From Trileptium ribeirensis (lineage: Eukaryota > Nematoda > Enoplea > Enoplida > Thoracostomopsidae), in NCBI GenBank assembly GCA_030248225.1, contig JASANE010012406.1, positions 1 to 64,000 of the forward strand: 64,000 nucleotides of DNA. Reading direction: 5' to 3'. Under the pieces are notes generated by a model that had not been told where the DNA came from, did no database searches, and saw only the letters and a list, made by a program, of their open reading frames with translations. Below are positions 18,001 to 33,000 of this stretch, one piece after another (positions within the stretch are counted from its first letter, which is position 1; the number at the start of each line of letters is the position of its first letter). Made by a program: the position numbers and the translations under genes.

Positions 18001-21000
18001 TTCTTACCATGATACTAATTCAATATTGCTTTAAACTTTCTCAAGACTATAATTCAAAATGTAAAAGCGATTTTTGCGTGAACTGTCTACATGTCAGTAA
18101 GCGAAATACCGAAGTCCTAGCTGAAAAATAGCTGTTGATTTGCCTAAGATAGTGCATTGAACAGCTAGTCAAACTAACACTGAATCTCTGGACTGCGCTC
18201 TGAGTATATCAAAATTTAGTTAGTCTGTTCAGTTGGGTTGTTCTTCCTAATGCTGCAGTATCTTGCTAATATTAAGAGTTGTTTTTCTGCTTCAGTGTCC
18301 TTCTACTGTCTTTGAGCGCTAACAACTAATATGTTTCGTTTTAGAATAGAATTGAGCTCAAAAATGGCGACGTTTTACGGCTGACGTATTCACCTGTAAG
18401 TTTATTGTATTCTCGAAAAACTCGGTTTTCGTTAATATTTTTCCATCTTAATTGAAACGGAGCGAGCTGAGTTTCCCCCGACGGTGCTAGGGGGTAATAT
18501 CGTAAAAATTTGTTGTATTTTTGCGTGTCGCTGTGTCTCACAACTCGTTTTCAGACGGACGGATTTCGACAGTTTTTTGTTCGATAGCAAAAGTGACTAC
18601 GGTGTGCCCTTTAGTTGAACGCGAATAGCTTCAACCCTATCTTCCAGGTTTAAATGGCAAAAAAACACGTTTTTAAGGGTGCATCGCCAAATCTGATCAT
18701 ACAGGTACCAGTTTTTCGCAGTTCATATCTCGCGACACTGGCTTTGCATCGAAAAATGGCATACAGAATGAGCTCATTGAGATCTACATCTTGTCTTACT
18801 ACAACTTTTTTATGGAAACACTCACTGGACCGCTGTGTGCCCGAATATAACTCATCGACCCTTTGCCAGAAATAGCGATTTTTCAAAATTCGCAGTGTTA
18901 TTGCTTGATTTTACCCTACAATAAGTGCCTATCAGCTTATCAAACACGTTGGATACGATGGTTTTACTATCTAGATTCCAACTTAACTATACTATACCTC
19001 TTCATGTGGTTTCAAGAGTTTTACGGTCGACGAACCCGATTTCCAAAATGTAATGCTTTTTTATTTGTCTGATTATTATTATGTATTGTGTGCAGGGCAT
19101 CAAGAATGGTCTATATATAGGGATTTCTGGAGGCTGAATACAATGTTTTGATTATTTCGAGTCCCGTCTGCATATTTCATGCCTTTTCATGGGCTTTCAT
19201 TGTGTTTAGGGTCAATGAACCTGATTTTCTGAACATAGTCTGTCTTCAGTTGTTTGGTTACGTATTGCGTACAGGTCATTTATAATTGTACATTTATGTT
19301 TTCCGGTAGGCTGAATACGCTGGTGTGACTAACACCAGCACCGATACTTTCGATAGGTTTTGTGCCTACGAGACTTTAGAATTTTCAGTTGATTCAGGGT
19401 TCAAGAGGTTTTATGATGGTATATACACAACCTGTTACAGGTGATTAAACAAAATGAGAACTTTTAAAATGATACCACGTTAGCACCGCTTCACTCTCGC
19501 TTGCGAGATACTAGTGCTGTTTTGTCTAGATCTTTTTAGCTACACTGCTTTAAAATTATTTTTTTATTTATTTTAAGCCTATCGATAACAGTAACAATTT
19601 TTATTTAATTTTGCTGCTTCATGCTATTATAAACATCATGATTGGTCGTATAGTTTTTGAAGCCTGCGGTTGCTGTAGTTTTACGTACCGACCAAAGCAA
19701 ATAATGGCGCCACTACGTTTATGACAGCAACTCATCAGTGTCTAGGACATCAATGTTACTTAGGATGATCAAGAACCTTTTTTCAATGAACATTACACGT
19801 TTTTGTTGGCTTAAAATTTCGACATTCATTATAAAAACAGTAATTACTTTCTAGCTATTGAGACAGGATTGACAAATGTATGAACGCAAATAGTAAATAA
19901 TAGTCGTTTGTGCTATGAATCTTGCTACCCAAACTTTCGGGCACCAATATACGATTTGTTAATAATGTATCGATTGATTGATTGAACCGCATTATTTGAG
20001 TTAGATAAATAAGCAATGTAACTGACACTTCTCGCATGATCATGGATGAGCACACTCATTTGCGATGCTGACGTTTTGTTTGAGTAGCTAGGTATGACGG
20101 GACGCTGAATTCCGGCACCAAAAAATATTGTCGCTCATACAAAATAAACTAAAACACTGTTCTCGACAACGAGAATACCCCCATTTTTCCTCTTATCTTC
20201 TCAACTCTCATCGTGCGCAATTTGCTGGTAGGCCTTTTTATCAGGAGCTATGAGCCTAAGTATGAAAAATAACCAAAAATTTTTTACAATTCAAAATTTT
20301 ACATTCAAAGTTTTTACATTTTAAGTTTTTTGCTTGGAGGTAAACTATGGAATTACATGGTTATTTAAACAGTTAAATACATTGATTTCAATGTTTTAGC
20401 ACTTCGTTGTGCGCACAATTAATGATCACTGGATGAAGAACTAGGACCCAACCGTTTTGATATGTGACTAAATTAGTCGTAGCGGTTCTAGTAAATTATT
20501 GCCCGTGTATTATTGCTATAATGGAACTTTGGCAAGCAAGATTTATGAACGTCAAAATATTCATTAAACTCGGAGTAGCCATACTTGCTCGGTTGACACT
20601 CACTTTGCGAGTTGTTAATATAATTTGATTGGAAAAACACAGTTTCTGAGTGACGTGCCGTTATGGTGGAAAATTCAACGGTGCGTTTACTATTTGCTTC
20701 CAAGGGCATAAATCCAGGATGAGACTTTATTGCTGAACGGTTACACGCCTATACAGAGAACAGGTTAGTCGAACTTGAGCTGTTTGACATCAAAAGCAAG
20801 CGAGCGGATACTGAACGATATTGAACGCGATGAAAATTTGCTTCCAAGGGTATAAATCCAGGATGAGACTTTATTGCTGAACGGTTACACGCCTACACAG
20901 AGAACAGGCTAGTCGAACATGAGCTGTTCGACATCAAAAGCCACCGGATACTGAACGATATTGGACGCGATGAAAATGTAGTAGGGGAAGCAAATTACAT

Positions 21001-24000
21001 TGCCTAAAAGAGTGTATAATAATTGTGTTATGCACATTAGTGTATTTATTTGATTACAAGTACGCTTGTAAAACATAACATACCATAGAAGAAACTATGA
21101 GCTGTAAGAAAGAATGTATTCTCACGATGTTCTAAGTGCTCTGCGTCGAAAACGATTCGCCGTCATTATCACAAAGTTATTAAGGGAAGCGGTAGTGATT
21201 AGCACGGAAGGTGAATTACACTATTATTTTAACAACATGACGTTTAGCGAGCAGGCAGTACTAGTAATTTTGTGTCCCACTTAACCATAGCTTTATCAAT
21301 AATAATATGCTAATTACCATAAAAAATTTTGTTTACCTGATTCGTTTCAAGATCGAATGTGCATTGCACGGAAATATGCAGTTAATGGCGTATTATTATT
21401 TTCACTTAGTAAATAAAACAACAATCGTCAATGCATACTGATATAAATAATATTGTAGACTGGACAAGAATAATAAGTGTTTAGGCTAAAAGTATGAAAA
21501 ATGTGCAGGCAAGAATATGCGTTGAGCTATTTTCAGTTTGAAGAGATGGACATTCATAGGATTATATTAATTAATGTCCCCTACAACATGGGGCACAAAT
21601 TATCTACGGCCGCATAGACGGGTTGTACATGTACTTATGCAATGTTATTTCATTAGTAATTTATTGTGAACTTATGATGATAATAAATTGCTAACCATTT
21701 AAATATTGTGCTTACTGTGTAGTTGCTTATTAACGTTAAGCAGCGAATGTCAGCTTGCGACGCATAGAATGGGTATGAGCTTGGAAATGTATTTTTCGGG
21801 AACGAATAACTTTATCACCGTTAAATGTGGATCAGAGTAGAATATCATCGTAACTAAGCGCTGATTACGTTTTTCAACACTGCGAACCCTCTCGTGATAT
21901 ACTGTTATTCGGAACAGTGTTGCTACAATTATTTCTCAATACATCCTGTCAGTCCATTCTAGAAAATGCGAGTAGCTACATAACCGCTCTGTCTAGTGAT
22001 ACTTATTTGGACAATTATAATTTTACACAACCTGTAAGGAGGCGATAGTGTTATATACTATATCACGAGACATTAATTGGAAGACGCAACTGCTAGGTAG
22101 TTAAATCATGTCTGAAGTTTGTTATAGGCCAAAATGTCCACCGATATAATGGCCAAACTCGAGGGGCCGCTAGAAGAAGCTAAAAAGATTGCTCTGGAAC
22201 AGCTTGCCACGCTGTCGGCTGACGTAACGTTTGTGCAGCAGTTCGTTTCAAAGTCTGGTCTGGACATGATTATGACGCTTATTGAAAACAGAAATTTGTA
22301 AGTGTTTGCAATCGTGCTGCACGTTGCTTACCTCTCGATAATTTGTTTTTATTTAGGATGCTGTTGTTTGACTTGCTGTATAAATATAACAGGTTTGTTC
22401 AGCTACGTTTTTTTACTTTAATTTATCTCTGACTGTAGCCTCAAGCTTTATAGCTTTGAGTTATGTACGAAAAATAAGTGTAGTAAATAAATTATTATAC
22501 ATGCTCATATAGGGGACTATCCCCCTTAGGCGTCGATTCCTTCCTGGCAGGAGCTCTGATCCCTGCTGGCTGAATCCATACCCGGCGATGAAAGCTTATC
22601 ACCACGGGGCAGCCGAAGGCCAAAATCCCCCGGAGGACTAGGCTACCCCGCATGGGATCTCGGACATAGAGCATGTATTATTAATTTTTATTTTTCTTAA
22701 ATCAGTACTTTCGCAGCCAGCGGAACGAGCAAGCACTGTTGTATGCGCATTGATAAAATTTACCTTGTCCGCCCGCCCGGTTAGTTTTTTCTAAATATCT
22801 CAGGAATAAATGAGATATTTCCATGTGGTCTTTTGCATATGGTAGCTTATAATCTGACCCGTAGTTCAGTATAGATTCCATCTATGCATTCCACCCATAG
22901 ATTACGGTAGACAGCCTTTAAAACGAGCAACCCCAAAGTTTTTTGACCTAGGGAAAATGCGTTTTAGTTGCATCTCAAAACGCAGTCCTCATATCAAAAA
23001 ATGTTGCATATCTTTTATATTCGCCTGGATAGAACCTACAACATTGTTGATTTGTAAGGCTCGCAGATAAGGAGATATGAGAACAAAGTGGGATTCCAAA
23101 AGGACCCATTTTAATCTTATATACCATGTTTTTAAGATAATCGTTAGTTAGCATAATGGTCGCTACAAAGCTTTTCGGCGAAAACACTGGAGAGATTTAT
23201 TTGAACATATCTGTGACCGATTTACCCTTTTTGGAATTTCACTGTGTCCCAGTACCCCAAGATCAAGAACTATGCTTGATTTCATGATTTTCAATGTAGT
23301 GTCATTTGTTGCATATGCTATTGCAAATGTTTTAGAGGGTGTTGAAAACGATGAAATGATTTATTTGAATGTATCTGTGACCGATGTAGAATTTTTGGAA
23401 TGGTATTGTACATGTTTTTTCAAAACGCACCCTGGGTCCAGCAAACTTTTTTTGGGTCCAGACCTTAAACTCTGGGTCCAGATTCACAAATTTCACGAAT
23501 TTTTACACAATAAAGAAAAGTAAATACGAATCGCAATTTTACAGTATTACAAATACATAAATTATTCTCTGCTTGTCCAAGCCAGGATAAGATAAAAGAT
23601 GAGGGTCATCCATGAATCCAGCAGTAAGCAACTATGTACACATGTAATCACGAACAGCTAAAAGCATGCACTTTGCTTTAGAATATATTTGCACATCCTA
23701 TGTCTCCGAAGCCGAAACAGCCCTGGGTCCAGCAAAAATTTTTTTGGGTCCACGTAAAAATATTTGGGTCCAGACCCACCTGTGGACCCAAAAAACCTAT
23801 TTACTGTATCACATGAGACCGTCCTTGAGCCATGCATGATTCAGTGATTTTCAACCTATTGTTATAATCTGTTGTCGTAAATGTTTTAGAGGATGCTGAA
23901 AGCGATGAAGTGCTTTATTTGCGTGTGTATGTAATTGATGTATACGTTGGAATGTTACCCTATCCAATATCCTTCTTGAGACATGTATGATTTCGTGATT

Positions 24001-27000
24001 TTCAACGTAATGTTATAATTTCTTGAATTTGTGGTTGTTACGGTTTTTGAGGCTGCTGAAAACGATGAAGTGATTTATTTGACTGTATATATGATCAATA
24101 TACCCCTGTTGGCATCAAGACTGCTTGCTCGGGAGCCCCCTTTGATCTCTGCATGATTTTGCGCATTTTTTCAGTCATGCTGTAATTTGTTAAATGTGCG
24201 AATATAAAGGTTTTCAAGGCTGGCAATAATGATGATTCGATAAATACAAAGAAGTGTCCGTGACTATGTGGAGCTCACATTCTTGTCTTACATAATCATT
24301 GGTGTTTAGTTACATTGGAGTAATTGCATCACTATTCTTTCTTTTGAATGATTTTATGAATAGTTATAGAGGTGACTTGATTATAGTATCTTGTTGGTAG
24401 CGGTAAAACTATTTTGTTGTGTTTCATCGTGTTTTATTATTGGATCTTTTATGTGCTGTGTTTTAGCGCGGATGTCGAATTAACAAATTTGTTGACTGCA
24501 CTCGGCGGCCTAATGCAACATTGTGGCAAGTCCTGGGATATAGTGTCGGATATTCTTATTACTGAGGTAGATTCATTCTTTTGTTATAATTACGCGCAGG
24601 TTATGCCGTCTTCGATACACTCATATTGAACCTTAACGTAAGCTAAGCTCCTGATATATGACCCTTATGCTAAGCCTAAGACTACTTCGTGGGGCTGCGG
24701 CCCACTTAACCAATTGAAACGCGCTTTTTAATCATAACGTTACGCCCCTCAGCGTGATTTGAGCCGTTACTTCCCTATTTTAATGCCGCTAGAAGTGATC
24801 TTTTAATAGTGTTTGGTATAACTATGAATTTGCGATATTTTGAATGGTTTATGACTGGTTATCTTTATCTAGCAAATTATTACTTAGAAATGGAAGTAAA
24901 TGTACCCTGGATTGGCGCTATGATCCTTTGTTTGTGGAGTTTCTGCTATACGATAATCGAGAATTTTCATTTAGCTTCCGTCCGAAAATGGTCAATTTTA
25001 GAGATACAGTATAATTTTAGGACCATTCGACTCAGTTGTACTGGCGGTTCGAAAAATATGTAATTCGAGCACATTATCACAATTTTTTCGAACAGATTAT
25101 AGCATTGTGACAGTTTCATTTTATTACAATTTATATTTTTTTTCTAATTCTCGCTCACACCGTTATTATCTTGAATGATTGAAAAATGTATTTTCGTTAA
25201 GAATTAATTTGTAATGTTTTAATGTAAAGCAAAATAGAATTTACCGCTACAAAAGGTGTATATTTGACCGAGTCGCTTGAAATGTTCTTAACACGTAACG
25301 TTATTTTAACGGTTTCGTTTCCAGGTTGCTAGCTATGCTACCGGTCGTGTGAAAATGGTTAAACAATGTACCTTAACTGCTGCATTGGACATTTTGGAAG
25401 CTCTTGTCTTGAACTGGTATGCATTTTGTTTATTTATCAATAGGTTGGCAGCTCTAAATTAATCGTAGTATTATCAGCTTATCTGGCTCACGGCGATCGA
25501 CTTAAAGCATTACCATTACTGCTGAGATGGGTTTATTTTAAAATTGCAGGCGTCATAAAACGCTTCGTAACTGCTTACAGCACCCGCGATGCGTGCTGAT
25601 TGCTCGAAACATATTATACCATAATTGTCCGTTGATGTTCTGTCGCTGCTTAAAAAAGTTCACTGGATGCTGACTGGAGACAGTTACTTTTGATGCGTAC
25701 TGTAAGTTTATTGGTCAAAAATATGATCGTGGATAATTTTGTAAAACAAAATTAAGTGTAAAAAATGTCGTGATTTTATTAATTTTACTTCACATTATTT
25801 TTTGTTCGTCGTTTGTTGACATTACGTTATTTTATGCTCCAGATTCTTTCCTATCAATAGCTACATGAGGCCCTAGCCAATAATAGATAAAGTGTCATTC
25901 AAACTTTCCATTCAGAGGTGTGCATAATGATGACTAAAATAAATATTGTGACTCGTCTGTTAAATTATTACTATAAAATTCGCGGTTTATTATGTTTATT
26001 TGTTACGATACTTGATTTTAAACCAATAAACTATTATAAGAATGCAAATGGCTATGTTGGCTATGTAAACTATAATAATATTGTTATATACTTTGCAGCA
26101 ACGAAAAATTACCTGTCGCTGAGCGTGAAATTCCAGTCGAGACTTTGATTCGTCATTTAGATAATTCCGACCATCAGGTGAAGCAAAACGCACTTGCACT
26201 GATTAATGCTTTGTTTTTGAAAGCGCCGGCGGAGCACAAAGATAATATGGCTGCGGTAAGGAAAATGAGCTTATACAATGTATATAATGTAATGACATTG
26301 TCGAATGGAAGTTGCCACAAGTGTAAAATGTTTGACCTTGTACAAACCGTAGCTGTTATAGGTATCGGTTATAATTTGAAGTTAAGGTTAGTTTTGTGTT
26401 CTTCCGTTATTTGCTCATGGAATCATGATTGCGTTTCGTTGTATCTTTTCGATATGTTTAGCCGAAGTTCTTTTCACAACCTGAATGTTTGTTATTCACA
26501 TTTGCATGCTCATTTATAATTCAATGGATGTCCGCGCCGTGTGGATTTTTTTGTAAACCGGTTACCTTACATTCATAGTTAATTCGTTAGCAATTTTGTA
26601 AGAGCAGGACGATGCGAAACGACTTATAACTGACTAATTACACCTATATTCTTCAGGTGCAAGACATATAATTCTTGTCGAAACCTGTTTTAGTTCATTA
26701 GCAATTAACTAATTAGTTAAGCGTGTTTGCCTATTTTTAGCATTTTCAACCAAAAATTGCTTATTTTTCAATGAATAATTAGTATAAAGCTAGGTATTAT
26801 TTTGGAGCGTATACTGCATCTCACCGTGCTGATTATGAATCTGGTTTTTATTACTATTCGAGGACGTTAAAAACACGCTAATTAGTTAATAAGCTAATTA
26901 CTAATTATTTATTAATTATCTAATATTTTGAAAGTTTTCAAACTGCTCAGAAATGAAAAAAATGCACACGAGGGTATTCTATATCGCTAATCACGAATAT

Positions 27001-30000
27001 GACATTGCTGAAGTTCTAAAACTTGGCCGTATATGCTAAGTAGTTATTTAGCTAATTAGTTAATATTATTCAAATTTTAAAATCACCACAAAATTGTTGA
27101 TTTTTTTGTGCGTTTCTGTGCTGTTAATCTTGTACGTCTAATCCTTCGACGCTGGATGTTTCAGCAATGTAATATAATATATCAAAGCAAATTCGAATGT
27201 TTCGAAAACAAAATCTTAACTACATAGATATGTCAGTAAATCTACAATTTTATTTGTAACAATGGCACGGAAATTCTTAACAGATTTTTTGTGTTTTTTA
27301 GACTCTACATGAAGGTCATGTTTGCACGGCTTGATATTCTTATACCAACTCAGCATTATTATTATGCTTAAGGCATTAATTGGCCAATGTATTACTAATG
27401 CAATCAAAATTCGTTAAATTAATCGATTTTCGTTGAAACGAAAACGAGCGATATCGAACGCAACTTCATTAGATTTTTGAGCACGTAATACTGATTATAA
27501 CTGTATTTATGTACAGCGACAAACACGACATCTCTTTAAGTATTTATCATTTTTCTATTGTTTCCTTGCAGCTTTTACGCGGGAATGCCGTTCGCGCGTC
27601 TCTGACGAACAGTGTGTTTGCTCGCAATATTTTCAACGCAGAAATGGAGCATCAGCTTTACGTATTACAAAGTTTACTTCTAAACATGCTCGATCAACGA
27701 CGTCTTACGCCGGCGTCAACAGGCGAAGCTGTAAGTTCAATTTATGGAAAACAGTGTTTTCGATTAAAAGTTTAAGTTGCATTATCAACGAAACGATTTA
27801 ATGTTTTAGGCCCAAATAATTACCTATGGAGATATGCTTGATCATGATGTCTGGCAGCCCACTATTTTAGTGCACTCCAGCCATCCCATGTTTTCGGCGC
27901 TTCCACCAGGTAAATATGATGCTATAATCATTGAGCGGAGCTCGGCGAAGCTGAGCGAAGCGTTTTTATTTTCTGTCTGGGAGTAAAAAGGTCGATGTCC
28001 GTCCGTTCGTTCGTTCGGTCCGACGGATTTCAAGAACCACTGAGCCGATTTAAAAAAACTTTTTTTTTGTTTGAAAGTCTATCATGTCAGAGTGTGCACC
28101 TAAAAAATTTTGAGTGGCTAATTAGTAATTAGCTAATTAGTTAAGCTTATGCAGCTAAAATAGAGAATTTTGCAATATTTGTGTTATTTATTGAAATAGA
28201 ATCGTTTCGATCAAACCATTATAGGGTTTTTTGGGTCGAAGAATTCAAATATAATATTTTTACCAATGATAAAGCCCTATGCAATGTAGTTATTTGAAGA
28301 ACATAAAATTGAGTACATACATTCGTAATGCCACAGCCCAAGCTCCGCTCACAAATGTAGTTCCACTACCGACTAGTCATAGTATTACTGAGTAACGCAT
28401 GTATATGGGTCATTTCACGAAACCATGTACTTTTGAAACACCGCTTTTTCAAGCCAAAATGACACGTTTTCGAATGTACAGTGTCTAAAACCCTTCCGAC
28501 GTAAAAAAACCCTGAATTTTTCGAATATCGATTTCTTTATGCAAAAACAGCTACCTAAAACCCGCTACAGGGGCCGCAAATGGTTCCCTGGGGGTCAAAT
28601 TTTAATCCGAAATAAGTAATTATTCTGTAAGCTGACGCAATGATACTTGAACCATAGTCTGTTTGTATGTAAGTCGGACCAAGCCATTTGGAGGACTTGC
28701 GACATAAAATTGGTGCCACTAGGGCCCTTTTGGAATTAAAAATCGAACAATTTAGAATAAGCCTGTCGCTGAAGTTTTTCTAGCGCAACAGAGACAGCAC
28801 CTACAGATACTATTTTATGCATACAAACCAACCATGAGTAGTGGATGTCCGAAAAAAATTTCAGGCAGATCCATAGGCCTTGCAAATATTGGCACCCCGA
28901 AAGGTTAAGTCGGTGGGGCTACACCTCAGGTCGGGGGGGGGCTACACCTTCCTACAACATACAACGCGTGAAACGTTAGCTACTTCCAAAGATTCTAGAT
29001 ATGGTTTAACACGCTGCTGGTGTAAAACAAACACAATTGATCTATGATTAGCATACGTGTAGGTGATTATACGATGGGCAATGTTCGCAATAGATGTGAT
29101 GGCAGGCAAAAGGGTTATCTAGCTGCCCAGTTAACGGCACGGCCCCATATCATGGTGCAATGATGATAAACTTGTATACTAATATGGTTCTTGCGACCTT
29201 CGATTTCGTTTACTATACATGCGGGCAGGGGGATGGTCTAATGGTCGGGGGCTACATTTTCATTAAAAATTTTTAATACATGTGTTGATTCTTGTGGGGC
29301 GTTACTATGTTTCCATTCGGCCTATTGTAAAACTGTAATCTAGATTTGGATTTTTTAGCCTTAATTTTCGTAAGGTCGGAGGAGCTACATTTTGCATACC
29401 CCATTTTTGGGCAGTTTGTGACCTTCGACCTCATTATCAAACAACACATGGACAGACGCTGACATTCTTTTTTCAATAAAACCTGTACTGATTATGATTA
29501 TCGTTATATAGCATTTTTGGCGCTAGTGCACTTTGAGGTTATTTACTATGGTATGCAAAATGCCAGATGTGACCTAGGTCGGTGGGGGCTACAAGTCACG
29601 AAAAAAAATTTTCGGAAGCTTGACATCAGCTTCAGTGTCGATGCTTACTCCCAAGTTTTTGCGGAAAAATTTGCAAATACCAAAGGATCGCAGGGAGATA
29701 AAAACACACATATGTATCACGTTCTAGCGATACAGCGAACGTTTATATTGGGGCACGTGTCTTTGGCTTCATTTGGCCAATCCAGTTTGTGGGCCTCTGG
29801 CTCCTGCTATGTTAGGGGCACAGAGGTCCACTGTACCTTATTGTGACCGTCGGAACGGCTATTTCTACACCTCACAGCGACTTTAAATTTCCTTCCAAAA
29901 GACTGATGGTATGGGCCAAAAAGTGCCGATGTAGCCTCCCCCCCCGACCAAAATGACATGGTTTCGTGAAATGACCCATACCTATAAGGTTTATCCTTCG

Positions 30001-33000
30001 CACGGGCGACTTATTTTGCTGACTACCATGTGTTGTAATTGAATCAACATAACGGCTTTTTCCTGAAATAATGTAAAGTGGTTGCATCGAACCAATATTC
30101 AGCTAAACAACACAGTAATCGAAACGTGGAGAGCCTCTGCTACCTGGGTAGCGTCTTAACTGGCTCGTGCGAACTGGAGATATCCAACCGTGTCAATTGG
30201 GCAAAGAGCGAGCTTGGAGCGGTGCGTCTGCTTTGGAGATCAGGCGTCAACAACAACAAAAACCGTCTACAATGTTGCAATTCCAACCGTCCAGTGTTGC
30301 TCGAGCGGAAGGTGGCCTGTTAATAACATCCATCCGCTAGACATTTTCGAGAACTTTTGTCGCCGGCGCATCCGTGGCTTGTCAAATTTTAACCAGAGCA
30401 CTAACGCTGAGCTGCGTCGAAAGACTGTCCATAATGCCCAGTTATGTGACAGACTTAAGCAAGATCGTCTTCACTTACTCGTCCACGTTATACGTATGGA
30501 CTACCAGCAAATTTCACACCAACTGGTCACCACAGCTCCCCCACCGCATGGAATCTCCCTCAATGCAGAGAGTCCGAAACGTGGCGACGGCAAGTTATGA
30601 AAGACTGTTAACCGCTCTTCTGCCATGTCCCGTATCAGCGATGGCGCCGAGACTCCACACCACAGATCGCAATAACAGCAGCCAGCAGAGATGCATGGTG
30701 ACGTCTTGTCACCATTGAAGCGCCTTGCGACTGCAGGATGAGGTAATGAGACTTATACATCGCTATCTATGAATAAAACTCTGGATGAATTGACTGTGCT
30801 AATATAAGTGTTGTAAACTCTGTTGCGTGTATGTGCGCTTATCGAGGCGTTTTGGCTTGCAAACATGTCGGTTTAAAATTTTCAGTGATTTGGGATAATA
30901 ATTTTGTTCTGTAGTTTACTATAACAATATAATAGTAATATGCATATTAGATATATAATGTTACTATTATATCGTACAGGGATATTACATGCCAAATTCA
31001 TTTAATCATAAAATGGATCGCTGTCGTTCCTGGCTATGGCCAACCGTAGCAGTACAAAAATTTACTGATTGTTGAGGTGGATTGATAATCTATTGACGAT
31101 ATATTTGTATTAAAAACTAGTGTACCGGGACTTTGCGATAGTCATTATATTTTAAGACTTGTATGGAGAAAATAAATGAACTCCGACGAATAGCGTTCGA
31201 GACATCTCCAGAACCAATGTCACCTACCACTGTGCGTAAATTGCAGCCTGCTCATGCGAAAGAATACAAGAAACTTGGGTTTAAAGTAAGTAATTTCGCG
31301 ATTGTTTTTGTACTTGAGTGTCGATTACTAGTGACAGTAGCTGTACCGAACTAGGCTTTCTAGCAGCCTACTATTGTGCTATTGTTTCACTCGCCGCAGT
31401 CGTTTTTGACCAGTTGAATGAAATGCAGTGTAATAATGTTGTTTTATTATTTAACTGTTTCGTTTTAAAATGACAGTCAGTAATTTGTCCCAGTTTAAAT
31501 GCGTAGCGAATTGCTTGCTGAGTTTATCATGAGGCGTGCGTATGCACGTGCGTTGTTAACGAACTCAGCAACAACTCCTAAATAGCATATTATTGGCTAG
31601 TGTGCGAAGCATGGCGCCAAGTAATCCCGGTTCGGTCCGCCTTTGCGGCAGAATTTTGTTTATGACTGTGCGAAATGCACTTTTCTTTCAAGAAAGAGGG
31701 GTTCAAGGTTTCATGGCATAAAGAAGCGAACATTTCCGTGCTGGTATTTTCAACTAAAATATTATAAATTCTGTATCAGTTATTATTTTAATTTGTGTGA
31801 CTTAACGCGAACGGGAGCTTGTGCAACTCATCCTTACGAACAATGTACGTGTGTCTATTACATCAATAATATCGTTATATTATAATCTTTTTCGCTATTT
31901 TTCTCTGACTTGGTTTGCTCATCTATTTTGCAGTATGAATTTAGTGTTACCAAACATTAATTTAACCTTTATAATTTTAAATGATTTGATATTTCGAATA
32001 AGTTATTTTGTTAATGTCGTAACAATGTTAATATAAGTTTTAGGTTAGTCAGTATAATTAAAAATTAATACTATTTTGTAGAAGACTATGACCCTCGGTT
32101 ATACTCTTATAGTTACCCTTATACGGTGATGTGGTCGTTTTTGGCTTACCTGCCAAGGATTCCAGGGGGTACCACCAAGCCTCGTTGGGGAGGTATAGAC
32201 CTATCTGCTCAAGATTCTTTGGGGGTAGCAGCTGCCAGGTCGCCAACAACCGATCAGATTAAAACACAATAGAAGTCTTCGGGGATCGCTCCTCCTGCTC
32301 AAATCTCACTGGCTGTTCGTAACTTGACAGCTGCTACCCCTCAAGGAACCATGACGGGGTTGGCCGATAAACCCTGGTAGGCTTGGGGGTGGGAAGGGTA
32401 AGCTGAAAAGCGACAACATGATCGGATAATGGAAACTATATGAGTATGACATAGTGTCATACTCTTCTGCAAAACTTTATCATGAAGTCTTGGTGTAACC
32501 GCTTAGTCTACTTTTTGGTAGACGGGTGTCATGTGTTATATAAAGGAGATGCTAAAACGATGTTTCCGCATTCTAATATTTTGGAATAACTAGAAAAATC
32601 TATTTTTTCGGTTATAAATGAATTGCTACAATTAGTCCTAATAGCAACCTTACGGCATGGGATACTAATCGCTGCCGAACGAATTGGCCAAAAACCATAA
32701 ACTTTTGTCATCAGTCGGGATTAGCGCACGTATTTGCCCATTAAATAGTGCGTGCACAGTAATTTACAGACAGAGGTAAAAGCAAACTGTCCGCGAAAAC
32801 TTCGTGAATAGTTAGGGAATATGATTTGAGTAAAGTTGCTTTTATTCCTTTTAGTAACTGTAGCAAAAAATTACTTCAATCAAACATTTTATCACAATTA
32901 AGGTATGTAAGCTATACTCAGTTTCAAATGGCTATACCGATACAGTTTAAAAATATTAATGGCAATAATATTAGTTCCTTAGGTAGCGATAACAGGAAAC

